DNA from: Prolixibacter bellariivorans ATCC BAA-1284
Lineage (GTDB): Bacteria; Bacteroidota; Bacteroidia; Bacteroidales; Prolixibacteraceae
Assembly (NCBI RefSeq): GCF_000621705.1
Contig: NZ_JHXO01000006.1
Location: 62,001-126,000, forward strand
Length of the DNA: 64,000 bases
Direction: 5' to 3'
The notes below the pieces were generated by a model. It had not been told where the DNA came from. It did not search any database and worked only from the letters and a program-made list of their open reading frames with translations. Of this stretch, positions 8,332 through 16,693 are shown in pieces. The number at the start of each line of letters is the position of its first letter. The stretch's first letter is position 1. The position numbers and the translations under genes were made by a program.

Positions 8332-9876
8332 TTAGAACGGAGGAATACCATGTTTTTTCGCCGGGCGGGCATCCACTTTGTTGTCCGACAGCGTCAGTGA
8401 GTGAATCAACAGGGAGCGGGTTTCAGCCGGTTCAATTACCTCGTCAATGTATCCTTTCGCAGCGGCTACATACGGGTTGGCAAATTTCTCCTTGTATTCC
8501 TCAATTTTCTGTTTCCGAACTTCATCCGGATTCTCTGCTTCAGCAATTTCCTTACGGAAGACAATGTTGGCAGCACCTTCGGGTCCCATCACCGCAATTT
8601 CGGCGGTAGGCCATGCAAACACAAAGTCAGCACCCAGGTGGCGCGAGTTCATGGCAATATATCCTCCACCGTATGCTTTGCGCAGAATAACGGTGATTTT
8701 CGGTACGGTTGCTTCGCTATAAGCATACAGCAATTTGGCTCCGTGGCGAATCACACCGGCGTGTTCCTGGTCAACACCCGGCAGGTAACCCGGCATATCC
8801 TCGAGGGTCACAATCGGGATGTTGAACGCATCGCAATAGCGAATGAAACGAGCCGCTTTATCCGAGCTATCGCAATCGAGCACACCGGCCAGATATTTAG
8901 GCTGGTTTGCCACAAAACCGACAGTGTCACCCTTAAGGCGTCCAAAGCCGATAACGATGTTCCGGGCAAAGTGCTCCATAATTTCGAAGAACTCGCTGCT
9001 ATCTGTCACCGCGCGAATAATGTCGCGGATGTCGTATGGACGACGCGGATCTGAAGGAACAATCTCTTCAATGTTGAGAGAAGAAGTTGGTTCCTGTGGT
9101 GGAAACTTGCGTGCTTTTTGGGTATTATTCCAGGGAATAAATGAGATAAGACTTTTGATCTGGTCAAAACATTCATCCTCGCTTTCGGCATAGAAATGGG
9201 CATTTCCGGTGATTTCGCTGTGAACACGTGCACCACCCAGTTCCTCCATACTAATTTCTTCGCCAAGTACGGTTTTAATAACACTTGGTCCGGTGATAAA
9301 CATCTTGGAGATATTTTCCACCACGAAAACGAAATCGGTTAAAGCGGGAGAATAAACGGCTCCACCGGCACAGGGGCCGAGGATTACTGAAATCTGCGGA
9401 ATAACACCGGAAGCTTTGGTGTTCCGGTAGAAAATTTCACCATAACCAGCTAGTGAATTAACACCTTCCTGGATGCGGGCACCACCGGAATCGTTAATAC
9501 CGATAAGCGGAACGCGCATTTTCAGGGCGTGGTCCATGATTTTGGTGATTTTGCGGGCATGCATTAATCCGAGCGAACCACCGGCTACGGTGAAGTCTTG
9601 TGCGTAAATACAAACGGGCTGGTTATAAATGGTACCCGTACCGATAATTACGCCGTCGCCGTGCAGCACTTTCTTGTCCATGTCAAAATCACGAGCTGTG
9701 TGCTCTACAAAAAGATCGTACTCGTGGAAAGAATCTTCGTCGAGGATAGACATGATTCTCTCACGGGCCGTCTTTTTACCCATGGCCACTTGTTTTTCGA
9801 TGGCTTTTTCACCACCCCCCAGCTGTACCTCCTGCTTACGTTTACGGAGGTCCAGGATGTTTCTTTTTAATGACAT
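8332..9876 (-). CDS. Acyl-CoA carboxylase beta / methylmalonyl-CoA decarboxylase alpha-type carboxyltransferase
   Basis: Carboxyltransferase of 514 residues with the two crotonase-like halves of the PccB/MmdA family. The N-terminal half has GKKTARERI, FTVAGGSLGLMHARKI and SGGARIQEGV, the C-terminal half DMPGYLPGVDQEHAGVIRHGAK and RKAYGGGYIAM; the glycine pairs form the oxyanion holes for CoA ester and biotin. In Bacteroidota such proteins work in propionyl-CoA carboxylation or its reverse, consistent with meaB at 47346. No biotin carboxylase or membrane decarboxylase subunit lies next to it. A TAATTTTG box at 9951-9958 (minus strand) gives a likely start near 9944. Whether it carboxylates or decarboxylates cannot be told here. 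Confidence 0.94.
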   Translation of the reverse strand: MSLKRNILDLRKRKQEVQLGGGEKAIEKQVAMGKKTARERIMSILDEDSFHEYDLFVEHTARDFDMDKKVLHGDGVIIGTGTIYNQPVCIYAQDFTVAGGSLGLMHARKITKIMDHALKMRVPLIGINDSGGARIQEGVNSLAGYGEIFYRNTKASGVIPQISVILGPCAGGAVYSPALTDFVFVVENISKMFITGPSVIKTVLGEEISMEELGGARVHSEITGNAHFYAESEDECFDQIKSLISFIPWNNTQKARKFPPQEPTSSLNIEEIVPSDPRRPYDIRDIIRAVTDSSEFFEIMEHFARNIVIGFGRLKGDTVGFVANQPKYLAGVLDCDSSDKAARFIRYCDAFNIPIVTLEDMPGYLPGVDQEHAGVIRHGAKLLYAYSEATVPKITVILRKAYGGGYIAMNSRHLGADFVFAWPTAEIAVMGPEGAANIVFRKEIAEAENPDEVRKQKIEEYKEKFANPYVAAAKGYIDEVIEPAETRSLLIHSLTLSDNKVDARPAKKHGIPPF

Positions 9877-10053
9877 AGGTTACGATTTAAATTCAAGATC
9901 TTCCTGGAAAATCAGGCCGATCACCTATAAAGTTCGTCTACTTCAGGAGCCAAAATTATAAAAAAAATGCCGGGAAAGAGCACGACCCGACATTAAATGA
10001 CATCTCTATCTATTTAGATATCAAAAAATTGAATAACAGTGTTTATTGTTCGA

Positions 10054-11151
10054 TTATTTGGAAGCCCACCGGTATAAAAAGATAGCTATAATGGCATACA
10101 GGAAGTTGGGTATCCAAACGGCCAGTAAGGGATCCATCCCTCCCTTGGTGGCAAAAACTGTCGATACCTGCAGGAACATGATGTAAGAAAAGCTGAGTAA
10201 CAGCCCAATGCCCAGGTGAAGGCCCATTCCTCCCCTGATTTTACGCGAAGCCAGTGCTACACCGATAATCGAAAGAATAAATGTCGAAAACGGACCTGAA
10301 GTTCGTTTGTGTTTTTCGATCTCGTACTGTACCACATTGTCTACGCCGCGCAATTTCAAATCCTCGATGTAGTGGTTCAGTTCCCAGTAGTTCATGGTTT
10401 CTTCGAGGTTCTTCTGGCGGCCAAAATCTTCCGGCTTCATCCGAAGGGTGGTATCAATTACTGCACCCGACGTAATTTTTTCATCCGGACCACTTAAATC
10501 GCGTATATAGTAATTATGAATGACCCACTTCTTTTTGTCGCGGTCCCATTTTACGTAGTCCGAAATCAGCTTGGAGACAAGCTTGTGATCTTTGAATTTC
10601 TCGATAGAGAATTTATAGCCAACATCGTTTTTGTTGTTGTAGTTGCGCATGTAGATATACAGGCCGGGTTCCAGTTGGCGGTGAATGTTCCGGTCATTAT
10701 TGTTATACTCACCTTTCAGATACGTGTTGGTAAAGTCGATACGAACTGTATTGGCTGGCGGAATGACAAAATTTCCCAGCACCCACGACATCGCCGCAAT
10801 AATTCCGGCACCGATCATGTAGGGGCGCATTAGTCGTTTGTATGTCACACCACTAGCAAGGATGGCAATGATTTCGGAGTTGTAGGCCATCTTCGAGGTA
10901 AAATAAATTACCGCGATAAAGGTGAAAAGACTACTGAACAGGTTGGCGAAATAGGGGATGAAGTTCAGGTAAAAATCAAAAATAATGGCGTGTAGCGGAG
11001 CATGGCGACTGATAAATTCGTCGATGTGCTCGGAAATGTCAAAAACAATCGAGATACCAATAATCAGGGCAATAGCCAGGAAAAAGGTTCCCAGAAACTT
11101 TTTGATGATGTATATGTCAATCTTTTTCAGGTATGGTTTTGACAGCTGCAT
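10054..11151 (-). CDS. LptF/LptG family lipopolysaccharide-export permease
   Basis: Inner-membrane permease of the LPS transport machine (LptB2FG), which extracts LPS and passes it to the Lpt bridge. In 365 residues it has the family plan: three N-terminal membrane segments (about 20-45, 60-90, 110-135), a periplasmic beta-rich domain (about 140-270), and three C-terminal segments after the helix HKRTSGPFSTFILSIIGVALASRK. The start YLKKIDIYIIKKFLGTFF is typical of Bacteroidota members. It follows tgt by 35 bp on the same strand. F and G paralogues are not distinguished here, so no symbol is given. Confidence 0.93.
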   Translation of the reverse strand: MQLSKPYLKKIDIYIIKKFLGTFFLAIALIIGISIVFDISEHIDEFISRHAPLHAIIFDFYLNFIPYFANLFSSLFTFIAVIYFTSKMAYNSEIIAILASGVTYKRLMRPYMIGAGIIAAMSWVLGNFVIPPANTVRIDFTNTYLKGEYNNNDRNIHRQLEPGLYIYMRNYNNKNDVGYKFSIEKFKDHKLVSKLISDYVKWDRDKKKWVIHNYYIRDLSGPDEKITSGAVIDTTLRMKPEDFGRQKNLEETMNYWELNHYIEDLKLRGVDNVVQYEIEKHKRTSGPFSTFILSIIGVALASRKIRGGMGLHLGIGLLLSFSYIMFLQVSTVFATKGGMDPLLAVWIPNFLYAIIAIFLYRWASK

Positions 11152-11186
11152 GCGACTAAGCGTAATTTTCGACGAATTTATTGAAA

Positions 11187-12317
11187 CTATAGACGACGTC
11201 CCAGTTTTTCAATCATAACATTCTTCCATTGTTTGAAAGTGCCTGCCTTGATCTGCTCCCGGGCTTCACCAACCAGCCATAAATAAAAGGCCAGATTGTG
11301 GAGACTTCCGATTTGCGCTCCCAGCATTTCTTTCGCCTGGAACAAATGGCGCAAATAGGCCCGGGTATAATGATGATCAACAAACGAGGTGCCATTCGGG
11401 TCAACCGGAGAAAAATTATTCTCCCACTTTTTATTCTTGATATTGATAATGCCTTCGCTGGTAAACAGCATTCCGTTGCGGCCATTTCGGGTGGGCATCA
11501 CACAGTCAAACATATCCACACCTCGGTCGATGGCTTCCAAAATGTTGATAGGGGTTCCTACGCCCATCAGGTAACGGGGTTTATCTTCCGGAAGAATTTC
11601 GTTCACCACCTCGATGGTCGAATACATATCTTCCTCTTTTTCTCCTACCGAAAGTCCGCCAATGGCATAACCATCACGTTCGAAAGAAATGACATGCTCT
11701 GCAGCTCTTCTCCTCAGTTCCGGATAAACTCCGCCTTGTACAATGGGGAAAAGAGTTTGCTTGTAGCCATATTTGGGTTCCGTTTCATCAAAACGCTTTA
11801 CGCAACGTTCTAACCAACGCTGAGTAAGGCCCAGTGATTTTTCTGCATACTCAAAATCCGAATCTCCGGGAGGGCATTCATCAAAAGCCATAATAATATC
11901 GGCTCCAATGGTTCGCTGAATATCAATGACATTTTCGGGAGTAAACATATGCCGTGAACCATCGATATGCGATTGAAATTTGGCACCTTCTTCTGACAAT
12001 TTTCTGATATCGCCCAGAGAGAAAACCTGGAAGCCCCCACTATCAGTCAAAATGGGACCATCCCAGCCGTTGAATTTATGCAAACCTCCGGCCTGCTCAA
12101 TGGTGTCCATCCCCGGACGAAGGTATAAATGGTACGTGTTTCCCAGAATAATCTGGGCCTTTACATCCTCTTTCAAATCACGAAAATGAACACCTTTTAC
12201 CGAGCCCACCGTTCCGACAGGCATAAAAATCGGTGTTTCAATTTCACCATGAGCAGTCTGAAGCTTTCCTGCACGAGCCTTGGTGCCCTGCAGTGTATAT
12301 TGTAGTTCGAATTTCAT
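11187..12317 (-). CDS. tgt: tRNA-guanine(34) transglycosylase
   Basis: Exchanges guanine 34 of tRNAs with GUN anticodons for the queuine precursor preQ1. 376 residues from the ATG at 12317; a start at 12338 would precede the expected transcript, since a TATCTTTG box lies at 12336-12343 on the minus strand. The catalytic aspartates are present: D92 in TDSGGFQVFSLG and the nucleophile D271 in FDCVMPTRNGRNG. Oddity: where most bacterial Tgt proteins carry the zinc-site CxCxxC after DP, this one reads DPNGTSFVD (residues 307-315) with no cysteine, although the histidine in SLHNL (H340) remains. The gene heads an operon with the LptF/G permease. Confidence 0.96.
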   Translation of the reverse strand: MKFELQYTLQGTKARAGKLQTAHGEIETPIFMPVGTVGSVKGVHFRDLKEDVKAQIILGNTYHLYLRPGMDTIEQAGGLHKFNGWDGPILTDSGGFQVFSLGDIRKLSEEGAKFQSHIDGSRHMFTPENVIDIQRTIGADIIMAFDECPPGDSDFEYAEKSLGLTQRWLERCVKRFDETEPKYGYKQTLFPIVQGGVYPELRRRAAEHVISFERDGYAIGGLSVGEKEEDMYSTIEVVNEILPEDKPRYLMGVGTPINILEAIDRGVDMFDCVMPTRNGRNGMLFTSEGIINIKNKKWENNFSPVDPNGTSFVDHHYTRAYLRHLFQAKEMLGAQIGSLHNLAFYLWLVGEAREQIKAGTFKQWKNVMIEKLGRRL

Positions 12318-12466
12318 TACTAAAATTTTGACGCACAAAGATAATTATTATGGTGTAATATCCCCGGAGAGCTTATGATTGAGATATGTGAAAAAAAATT
12401 AACGATATATAGGTATTATACTCCGTCATTATATATTTTTGAGTGACTCAGAAATCCAATAGAATA

Positions 12467-13597
12467 ATGCTGACAGATAATCTTACATTTAGTTTGATCG
12501 AACTTATCGGAATGGCTGTTTTGGCAGTAGGAATGCTTATTCAGTTGGTTTATCTGATTTCGCTCACCTCACTTATTTTCCGAAAGAAACCAGGGGCTTC
12601 TTCAACCGGGAAACCTTCCGTTTCGATAATTATTACTGCCCGGAATTATGCTGAAGAATTGCGGGAGAGTCTTCCGTTGTTGCTGGAGCAAAATTACCCG
12701 GATTATGAAGTCGTCGTAGTGGATGATTGCTCAACCGATCATACCGATAGTGTATTGAGGGTAATGAAGCACAAGTATCCTCAGTTGAAAACGACCATCG
12801 TTAAACAGGAAACGGATTTTGCCAATGCCCTAGCATTAACAGTTGGTATTCGGGCTGCCACCAACGATTGGTTGATCTTCCTCGATCCGCAGGTGGTCGT
12901 TCCCGGCTCGGGTTGGCTCGATGCCTATTCAGCTTATCTGGAACCCGGAAAAGACATTGTGTTCGGATACGTTAATTACTCGCGTACTTCCGGTTACGGA
13001 AGATGGTGGACACGTATTGAAAATTTCACCCTGGCACTTCGATACGGTCCGGCCTGGTTTTTCGGATTACCAATGCCTATTTCGAACATTAACCTGGCTT
13101 ATCGCCGGAAATATTTTCTGGAGAAGCGTGGTTTTGCTGCCCAACTGGATACACCTTTCGGTGAAAACGAAATGTTCGTCAATAAGTTATCGCGGAAAAG
13201 CAATTCCGCTGTTGCCTTTGATTCGGCCACTTCTGTGGGGATTTCCGGTCCGTTGATGTACTATGACTGGATGAACTTAAAAAAGAAACATTTGTTATTA
13301 AGAAGGAAATTTTCTGTATCCCAGCGTTTATATTTATCGCTTGATACGGTAAGCAGGATTCTGACAGATGTTACCTTGCTGATTCTTTTGGTTATATCAC
13401 CTTATCGGTTTTGGGTTCTGGGCATTTGGGCATTCCGTTTTTTTGTGGAATTCCTGTTAATGATAGCCGCCTCGAAACATTTGGGTGATAAAGGATTAGT
13501 TTTACGAAGCTTTTTGTATAGAACCTGCCTGCCGCTGATTAATGGTTGGATGAGCTGGAGACAGCGCATCGCGGCGGAGAGGAAGAAATGGAAATAA
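12467..13597 (+). CDS. Membrane-anchored family 2 glycosyltransferase
   Basis: Likely inverting GT-A glycosyltransferase; donor and acceptor unknown. From the ATG at 12467 it has 376 residues: one N-terminal membrane segment (about 8-35), a GT2 domain beginning SVSIIITARNYAEELRESL with VVVVDDCSTDHT (nucleotide binding) and FLDPQVVV, an EN motif (FGENEMF) where the catalytic base region usually lies, and two or three C-terminal hydrophobic segments. A GTG at 12443 is in frame, but a TATTTTTG box at 12434-12441 puts transcription start after it. The stop overlaps the next gene's start by 10 bp. Confidence 0.88.
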   Translation: MLTDNLTFSLIELIGMAVLAVGMLIQLVYLISLTSLIFRKKPGASSTGKPSVSIIITARNYAEELRESLPLLLEQNYPDYEVVVVDDCSTDHTDSVLRVMKHKYPQLKTTIVKQETDFANALALTVGIRAATNDWLIFLDPQVVVPGSGWLDAYSAYLEPGKDIVFGYVNYSRTSGYGRWWTRIENFTLALRYGPAWFFGLPMPISNINLAYRRKYFLEKRGFAAQLDTPFGENEMFVNKLSRKSNSAVAFDSATSVGISGPLMYYDWMNLKKKHLLLRRKFSVSQRLYLSLDTVSRILTDVTLLILLVISPYRFWVLGIWAFRFFVEFLLMIAASKHLGDKGLVLRSFLYRTCLPLINGWMSWRQRIAAERKKWK

Positions 13598-14208
13598 ACC
13601 CCAATTTATCTGATAATGCGCGAAGGGACCTTGAGCTGGTAAGGCTGGCAAGGGAAGGGGACGAGCATGCTTTTGCGCGGCTGATGAACCGCTATAAAGA
13701 TGCTATTTATTTCATGTTGCTAAAGATGGTTAATAACCGGGCCGATGCCGAGGATTTAACCATTGAAGCTTTCGGAAAGGCTTTTACCAACCTTCATCAA
13801 TATTCACCCAAATTTGCTTTTAGTACCTGGTTATTCCGGATTGCCTCGAATAACGGTATTGATTTTCTGCGCAAGCGAAGGGCCAATACGGTTCCGTTAG
13901 ATAATCCGGATACCGACCGCAAAGATTCGGAATACAATCCCAATTTCAAATCAGAAACGCTTTCGCCCGAAGAAAAATATATTCGCCAGCAGCGGGCCAA
14001 CATTCTTCGCCGGATGGTGAGCCGGTTGAAACCCCGCTACCGCATGCTGGTTGAACTTCGATATTTCAAGGAGTATTCGTACGATGAAATAGCAAAAGAG
14101 TTAAATTTGCCCCTTGGAACTGTAAAAGTGCAGCTGTTTCGTGCCCGCGAAATGCTGTTTAATCTGTTAAGTAAAACAGAAATGGGTTCCGACAAAAAGG
14201 GCAAATGA
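13588..14208 (+). CDS. RNA polymerase sigma factor, ECF type
   Basis: 206-residue sigma-70 family factor with region 2 (about residues 20-90: AFARLMNRYKDAIYFMLLKMV, ADAEDLTIEAFGKAF, STWLFRIASNNGIDFLRKRR) and region 4 (about 135-195: LKPRYRMLVELRYFKEYSYDEIAKEL, then LPLGTVKVQLFRARE). The ATG at 13588 is chosen because a good GGAGAGG Shine-Dalgarno lies just upstream (13577-13583) and the start overlaps the glycosyltransferase stop; a longer TTG start at 13546 is weaker. It in turn overlaps rsmG by ATGA, so translation of all three may be coupled. No anti-sigma gene is adjacent. Its regulon is unknown. Confidence 0.92.
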   Translation: MEINPNLSDNARRDLELVRLAREGDEHAFARLMNRYKDAIYFMLLKMVNNRADAEDLTIEAFGKAFTNLHQYSPKFAFSTWLFRIASNNGIDFLRKRRANTVPLDNPDTDRKDSEYNPNFKSETLSPEEKYIRQQRANILRRMVSRLKPRYRMLVELRYFKEYSYDEIAKELNLPLGTVKVQLFRAREMLFNLLSKTEMGSDKKGK

Positions 14209-14837
14209 GTATGGTAATGGATATGATTCAACAATATTTTCCCGATCTCACACAAGAGCAATACGACCGTTTTGCCCGTCTTGAACCGCTTTACCGCGAA
14301 TGGAATGAAAAGATCAATGTGATTTCGCGAAAAGATATTGATGAACTGTTCGTTCATCATGTACTGCATTCGCTGGCCATTGCGAAAGTGATTCGGTTTG
14401 TACCGGGAACGCGTATCATGGATGTGGGAACAGGTGGTGGTTTCCCCGGAATTCCATTAGCTATTCTATTCCCGGAAACGGAATTTCTGTTGGTTGATTC
14501 CATTGGGAAGAAAATAAAAGTGGTAAATGAAGTGGCTGGTGCGTTGGGATTGACGAATGTAAAAGGTGTTCATACGCGGGTGCAACAGGTGAGGGAGCCT
14601 TTCGATTTTGTTGTTAGCCGTGCTGTGACTGCGTTCCCAAAGTTTGTGGCGATGGTTCGGAAAAACGTTGCCAAAGAGCAAAAAAACGCACGTCCCAACG
14701 GAATCATTTATCTCAAGGGCGGTGACTTTGCCGATGAAATTAAACCATTCCGCCGGGACGTGGAAATTTATCCGATTGCTGATTTTTTCAGCGAACCTTT
14801 CTTCGAAACCAAAAAAGTGGTTTGTCTTTCGCTGTAA
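14205..14837 (+). CDS. rsmG: 16S rRNA (guanine(527)-N7)-methyltransferase
   Basis: SAM-dependent methyltransferase (GidB) that modifies G527 in the 530 loop of 16S rRNA. 210 residues; family signatures: YREWNEKINVISRKD near the N-terminus, HHVLHSL, the SAM site IMDVGTGGGFPGIPLAI (about residues 70-86), LVDSIGKKIKVV, and SRAVTAFPKF. The ATG at 14205 forms an ATGA overlap with the sigma factor stop. It converges with the lipoprotein gene, with only 9 bp between the stops. Confidence 0.97.
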   Translation: MSMVMDMIQQYFPDLTQEQYDRFARLEPLYREWNEKINVISRKDIDELFVHHVLHSLAIAKVIRFVPGTRIMDVGTGGGFPGIPLAILFPETEFLLVDSIGKKIKVVNEVAGALGLTNVKGVHTRVQQVREPFDFVVSRAVTAFPKFVAMVRKNVAKEQKNARPNGIIYLKGGDFADEIKPFRRDVEIYPIADFFSEPFFETKKVVCLSL

Positions 14838-14846
14838 TTTCTCTGG

Positions 14847-16016
14847 TTAATAAATATAACTCCGGTTGTTTCTTAATACATTGGTGATTGCCAGTTTCAG
14901 CTTGTCTGTCCCCTCATAAACCATGTCCAAATCTGATGGGAATGGCACGGCTTTTACCTGGCACTTCTTTTTCGATTCTTCGCTGAGTGCTCCCAGGTCT
15001 CCAATTGCACGGGCCCAGGAATGGTCAAAATCGAGATTAGCACCGATGGGGACTTTGCGCAGTAATTTTGACGGGTTATTCTGCAGATATTCAACGACAC
15101 CATCCACCTGGCAACTTTTGTGCTGGTGTGTTTCGATAACGGTACATTTCAATTCTTTGTACTTTTTAATCTTGATGTCATTACCGAGTGAATCCTTCAT
15201 CACGTTGCCACGGCTGTCGAGTGCGTAGTTCCAGCCATCTTCCACTTTCTTCTGCTCGGTATAATCCTTCTCATCCGATTTATCGGGAGAAATCAGAATG
15301 TGATCCAGATTTATATTAATATAATAGTCATACTGCAGTCGTCTGTCCATATCCCGGAAATCGTACTCCACCCAAGGGCTGTTTAAACCTTTGTTGTCAA
15401 TGGTTAGCAAATTATCCATGAATTCGGGTGAGAATTTCAGGTGGGAATGGTTGATGGCTTGCACTAGGACACGGCTTATTCCGCGGCTGCGTGCTTCAGC
15501 AATTCTTTGATCAATGTCGGTGTAATCGCCTGTATACTGTTTCACTTTCGTGAATTCTTCATAGGCTTTCCGGATGGACTCTTTGTCACCGTTTTGCATT
15601 AGCTTGTTACCATGAGCGTAAAGGTAATCGGCAGCTTTCCGTTTCGATTGGATGAGCTTCTGATCATAATCCACAAGCTGGTAATCGTAGACTTTTCCGT
15701 TGTAACGGAAAGGAGTAACGGTATTAACCAGTGCCTGACGATTTTTCAACCGGCGGTAAATATTAACTGCCTCATCGTAATTTCGTGGGCTACCTTCCTG
15801 CTCCAAAAATTTAACCCGTTCCAGATCCTGCTGATTGGCCAGCTTATAGGCACGGTCAATGGTAACCATTAGCTCACCTTTTCGGGGAGATTTGAGCAAT
15901 TTACGGACAGCTTTTTGAATGGCTGCATCGTAATTCTGATTGACCAGATATTTCTTCGGCGATGCACAAGAGGTTACCAGCAAGACGAAGAATAGTAAAT
16001 AATGCAATTTTTTCAT
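14847..16016 (-). CDS. Conserved lipoprotein of unknown function
   Basis: 389 residues from the ATG at 16016, which puts a clear lipoprotein signal (MKKLHYLLFFVLLVTSC, C17) at the N-terminus; an ATG at 16034 would add six residues. After the signal comes an alpha-helical region rich in lysine, glutamate and tyrosine (about 20-190) that looks like irregular TPR-type helices (DAAIQKAVRKLLKSP, YDEAVNIYRRLKN). The C-terminal part (about 200-389) has mixed charged strands. No enzyme motif is visible. It is probably anchored in a membrane facing the periplasm. I do not recognise a named family. Confidence 0.82.
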   Translation of the reverse strand: MKKLHYLLFFVLLVTSCASPKKYLVNQNYDAAIQKAVRKLLKSPRKGELMVTIDRAYKLANQQDLERVKFLEQEGSPRNYDEAVNIYRRLKNRQALVNTVTPFRYNGKVYDYQLVDYDQKLIQSKRKAADYLYAHGNKLMQNGDKESIRKAYEEFTKVKQYTGDYTDIDQRIAEARSRGISRVLVQAINHSHLKFSPEFMDNLLTIDNKGLNSPWVEYDFRDMDRRLQYDYYININLDHILISPDKSDEKDYTEQKKVEDGWNYALDSRGNVMKDSLGNDIKIKKYKELKCTVIETHQHKSCQVDGVVEYLQNNPSKLLRKVPIGANLDFDHSWARAIGDLGALSEESKKKCQVKAVPFPSDLDMVYEGTDKLKLAITNVLRNNRSYIY

Positions 16017-16364
16017 TGGATGTTTTTTTCTCATCGTTTCCAGGAAGTCCCGTTGCAAAAGGGAGTATCAAAAACAAATTGTCAGTTTTTTGTGTAAAAA
16101 TCGCTTCTATATAACATATGGTATGCCATATTTTAACGGATGCAAAGATAAAATATTTTGCAGGTAGCAAATGAAACATATCGGACTTGAAATTCGTTTT
16201 CTAGATTGATATCTTTGCGCAGTCTGCGAGTCAGGAGTTAATGCCTGAGAAAAAGCGATAAAAAACTGAATTCGTTTGGCACAAAGAAAAAAAGGGTTAA
16301 TTTTGCAGTCCGAATTGGCAAGGAAGTACAAAAGGATATTAAACAGTAAAAATATTTTGCAGAG
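16017..16364. other. Divergent intergenic region before rpmH
   Basis: About 350 bp with no gene. It holds the start region of the minus-strand lipoprotein gene and, nearer rpmH, the strong promoter listed separately and a leader of about 50 nt. A minus-strand open frame crossing it has no signal or family feature and is not accepted. Confidence 0.6.
16275..16305 (+). promoter_or_regulatory. Strong Bacteroidota promoter of rpmH
   Basis: TTTG at 16275-16278, exactly 19 bp, then TAATTTTG at 16298-16305, a full match to the housekeeping consensus. Transcription should start near 16312, leaving a leader of about 53 nt. Confidence 0.8.
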
Positions 16365-16523
16365 ATGAAAAGAACATTTCAGCCGCATAACAGGAAAAGG
16401 AAAAACAAACATGGTTTCCGTGAAAGAATGTCGACTGTAAACGGTCGCAAAGTTCTTAAAGCTCGTCGCGCGAAAGGTCGTAAAAAACTTTCTGTTTCAG
16501 ACGAGCCGCGTCACAAGAGATAA
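16365..16523 (+). CDS. rpmH: 50S ribosomal protein L34
   Basis: Small basic protein of the large ribosomal subunit. The 52 residues begin [18 protein letters not shown] and contain the invariant [20 protein letters not shown], followed by a short extension ending DEPRHKR as in other Bacteroidota. It stands alone behind its own consensus promoter and before a terminator. In many bacteria rpmH adjoins dnaA; here it does not. Confidence 0.98.
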   Translation: MKRTFQPHNRKRKNKHGFRERMSTVNGRKVLKARRAKGRKKLSVSDEPRHKR

Positions 16524-16552
16524 TGAACATTATTTTCGAGTACGATATACGG

Positions 16553-16590
16553 AAGGTAAGGAGTTAATACTCTTTACCTTTTGTTGTTTA
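16553..16590 (+). terminator. Terminator after rpmH
   Basis: AAGGTAAGGAGT pairs with ACTCTTTACCTT around a short loop, followed by TTGTTGTTT. It begins 30 bp after the rpmH stop. Confidence 0.7.
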
Positions 16591-16693
16591 TGGCCGATGT
16601 AGCCTTCTTTTTTATCGGACTCCAAGGTATTTTTTTGTACTTTAGTCGCTGATTCCGGGAAGTCCGGAAGTATAATTCAGAAAAACTGGGAAT

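Noticed and set aside
11187-12317. tgt as a pseudogene
   Set aside because: The frame is intact, catalytic residues are present and only the zinc cysteines differ.
16365-16523. Chromosome origin at rpmH
   Set aside because: No dnaA, rnpA or box cluster adjoins rpmH here.
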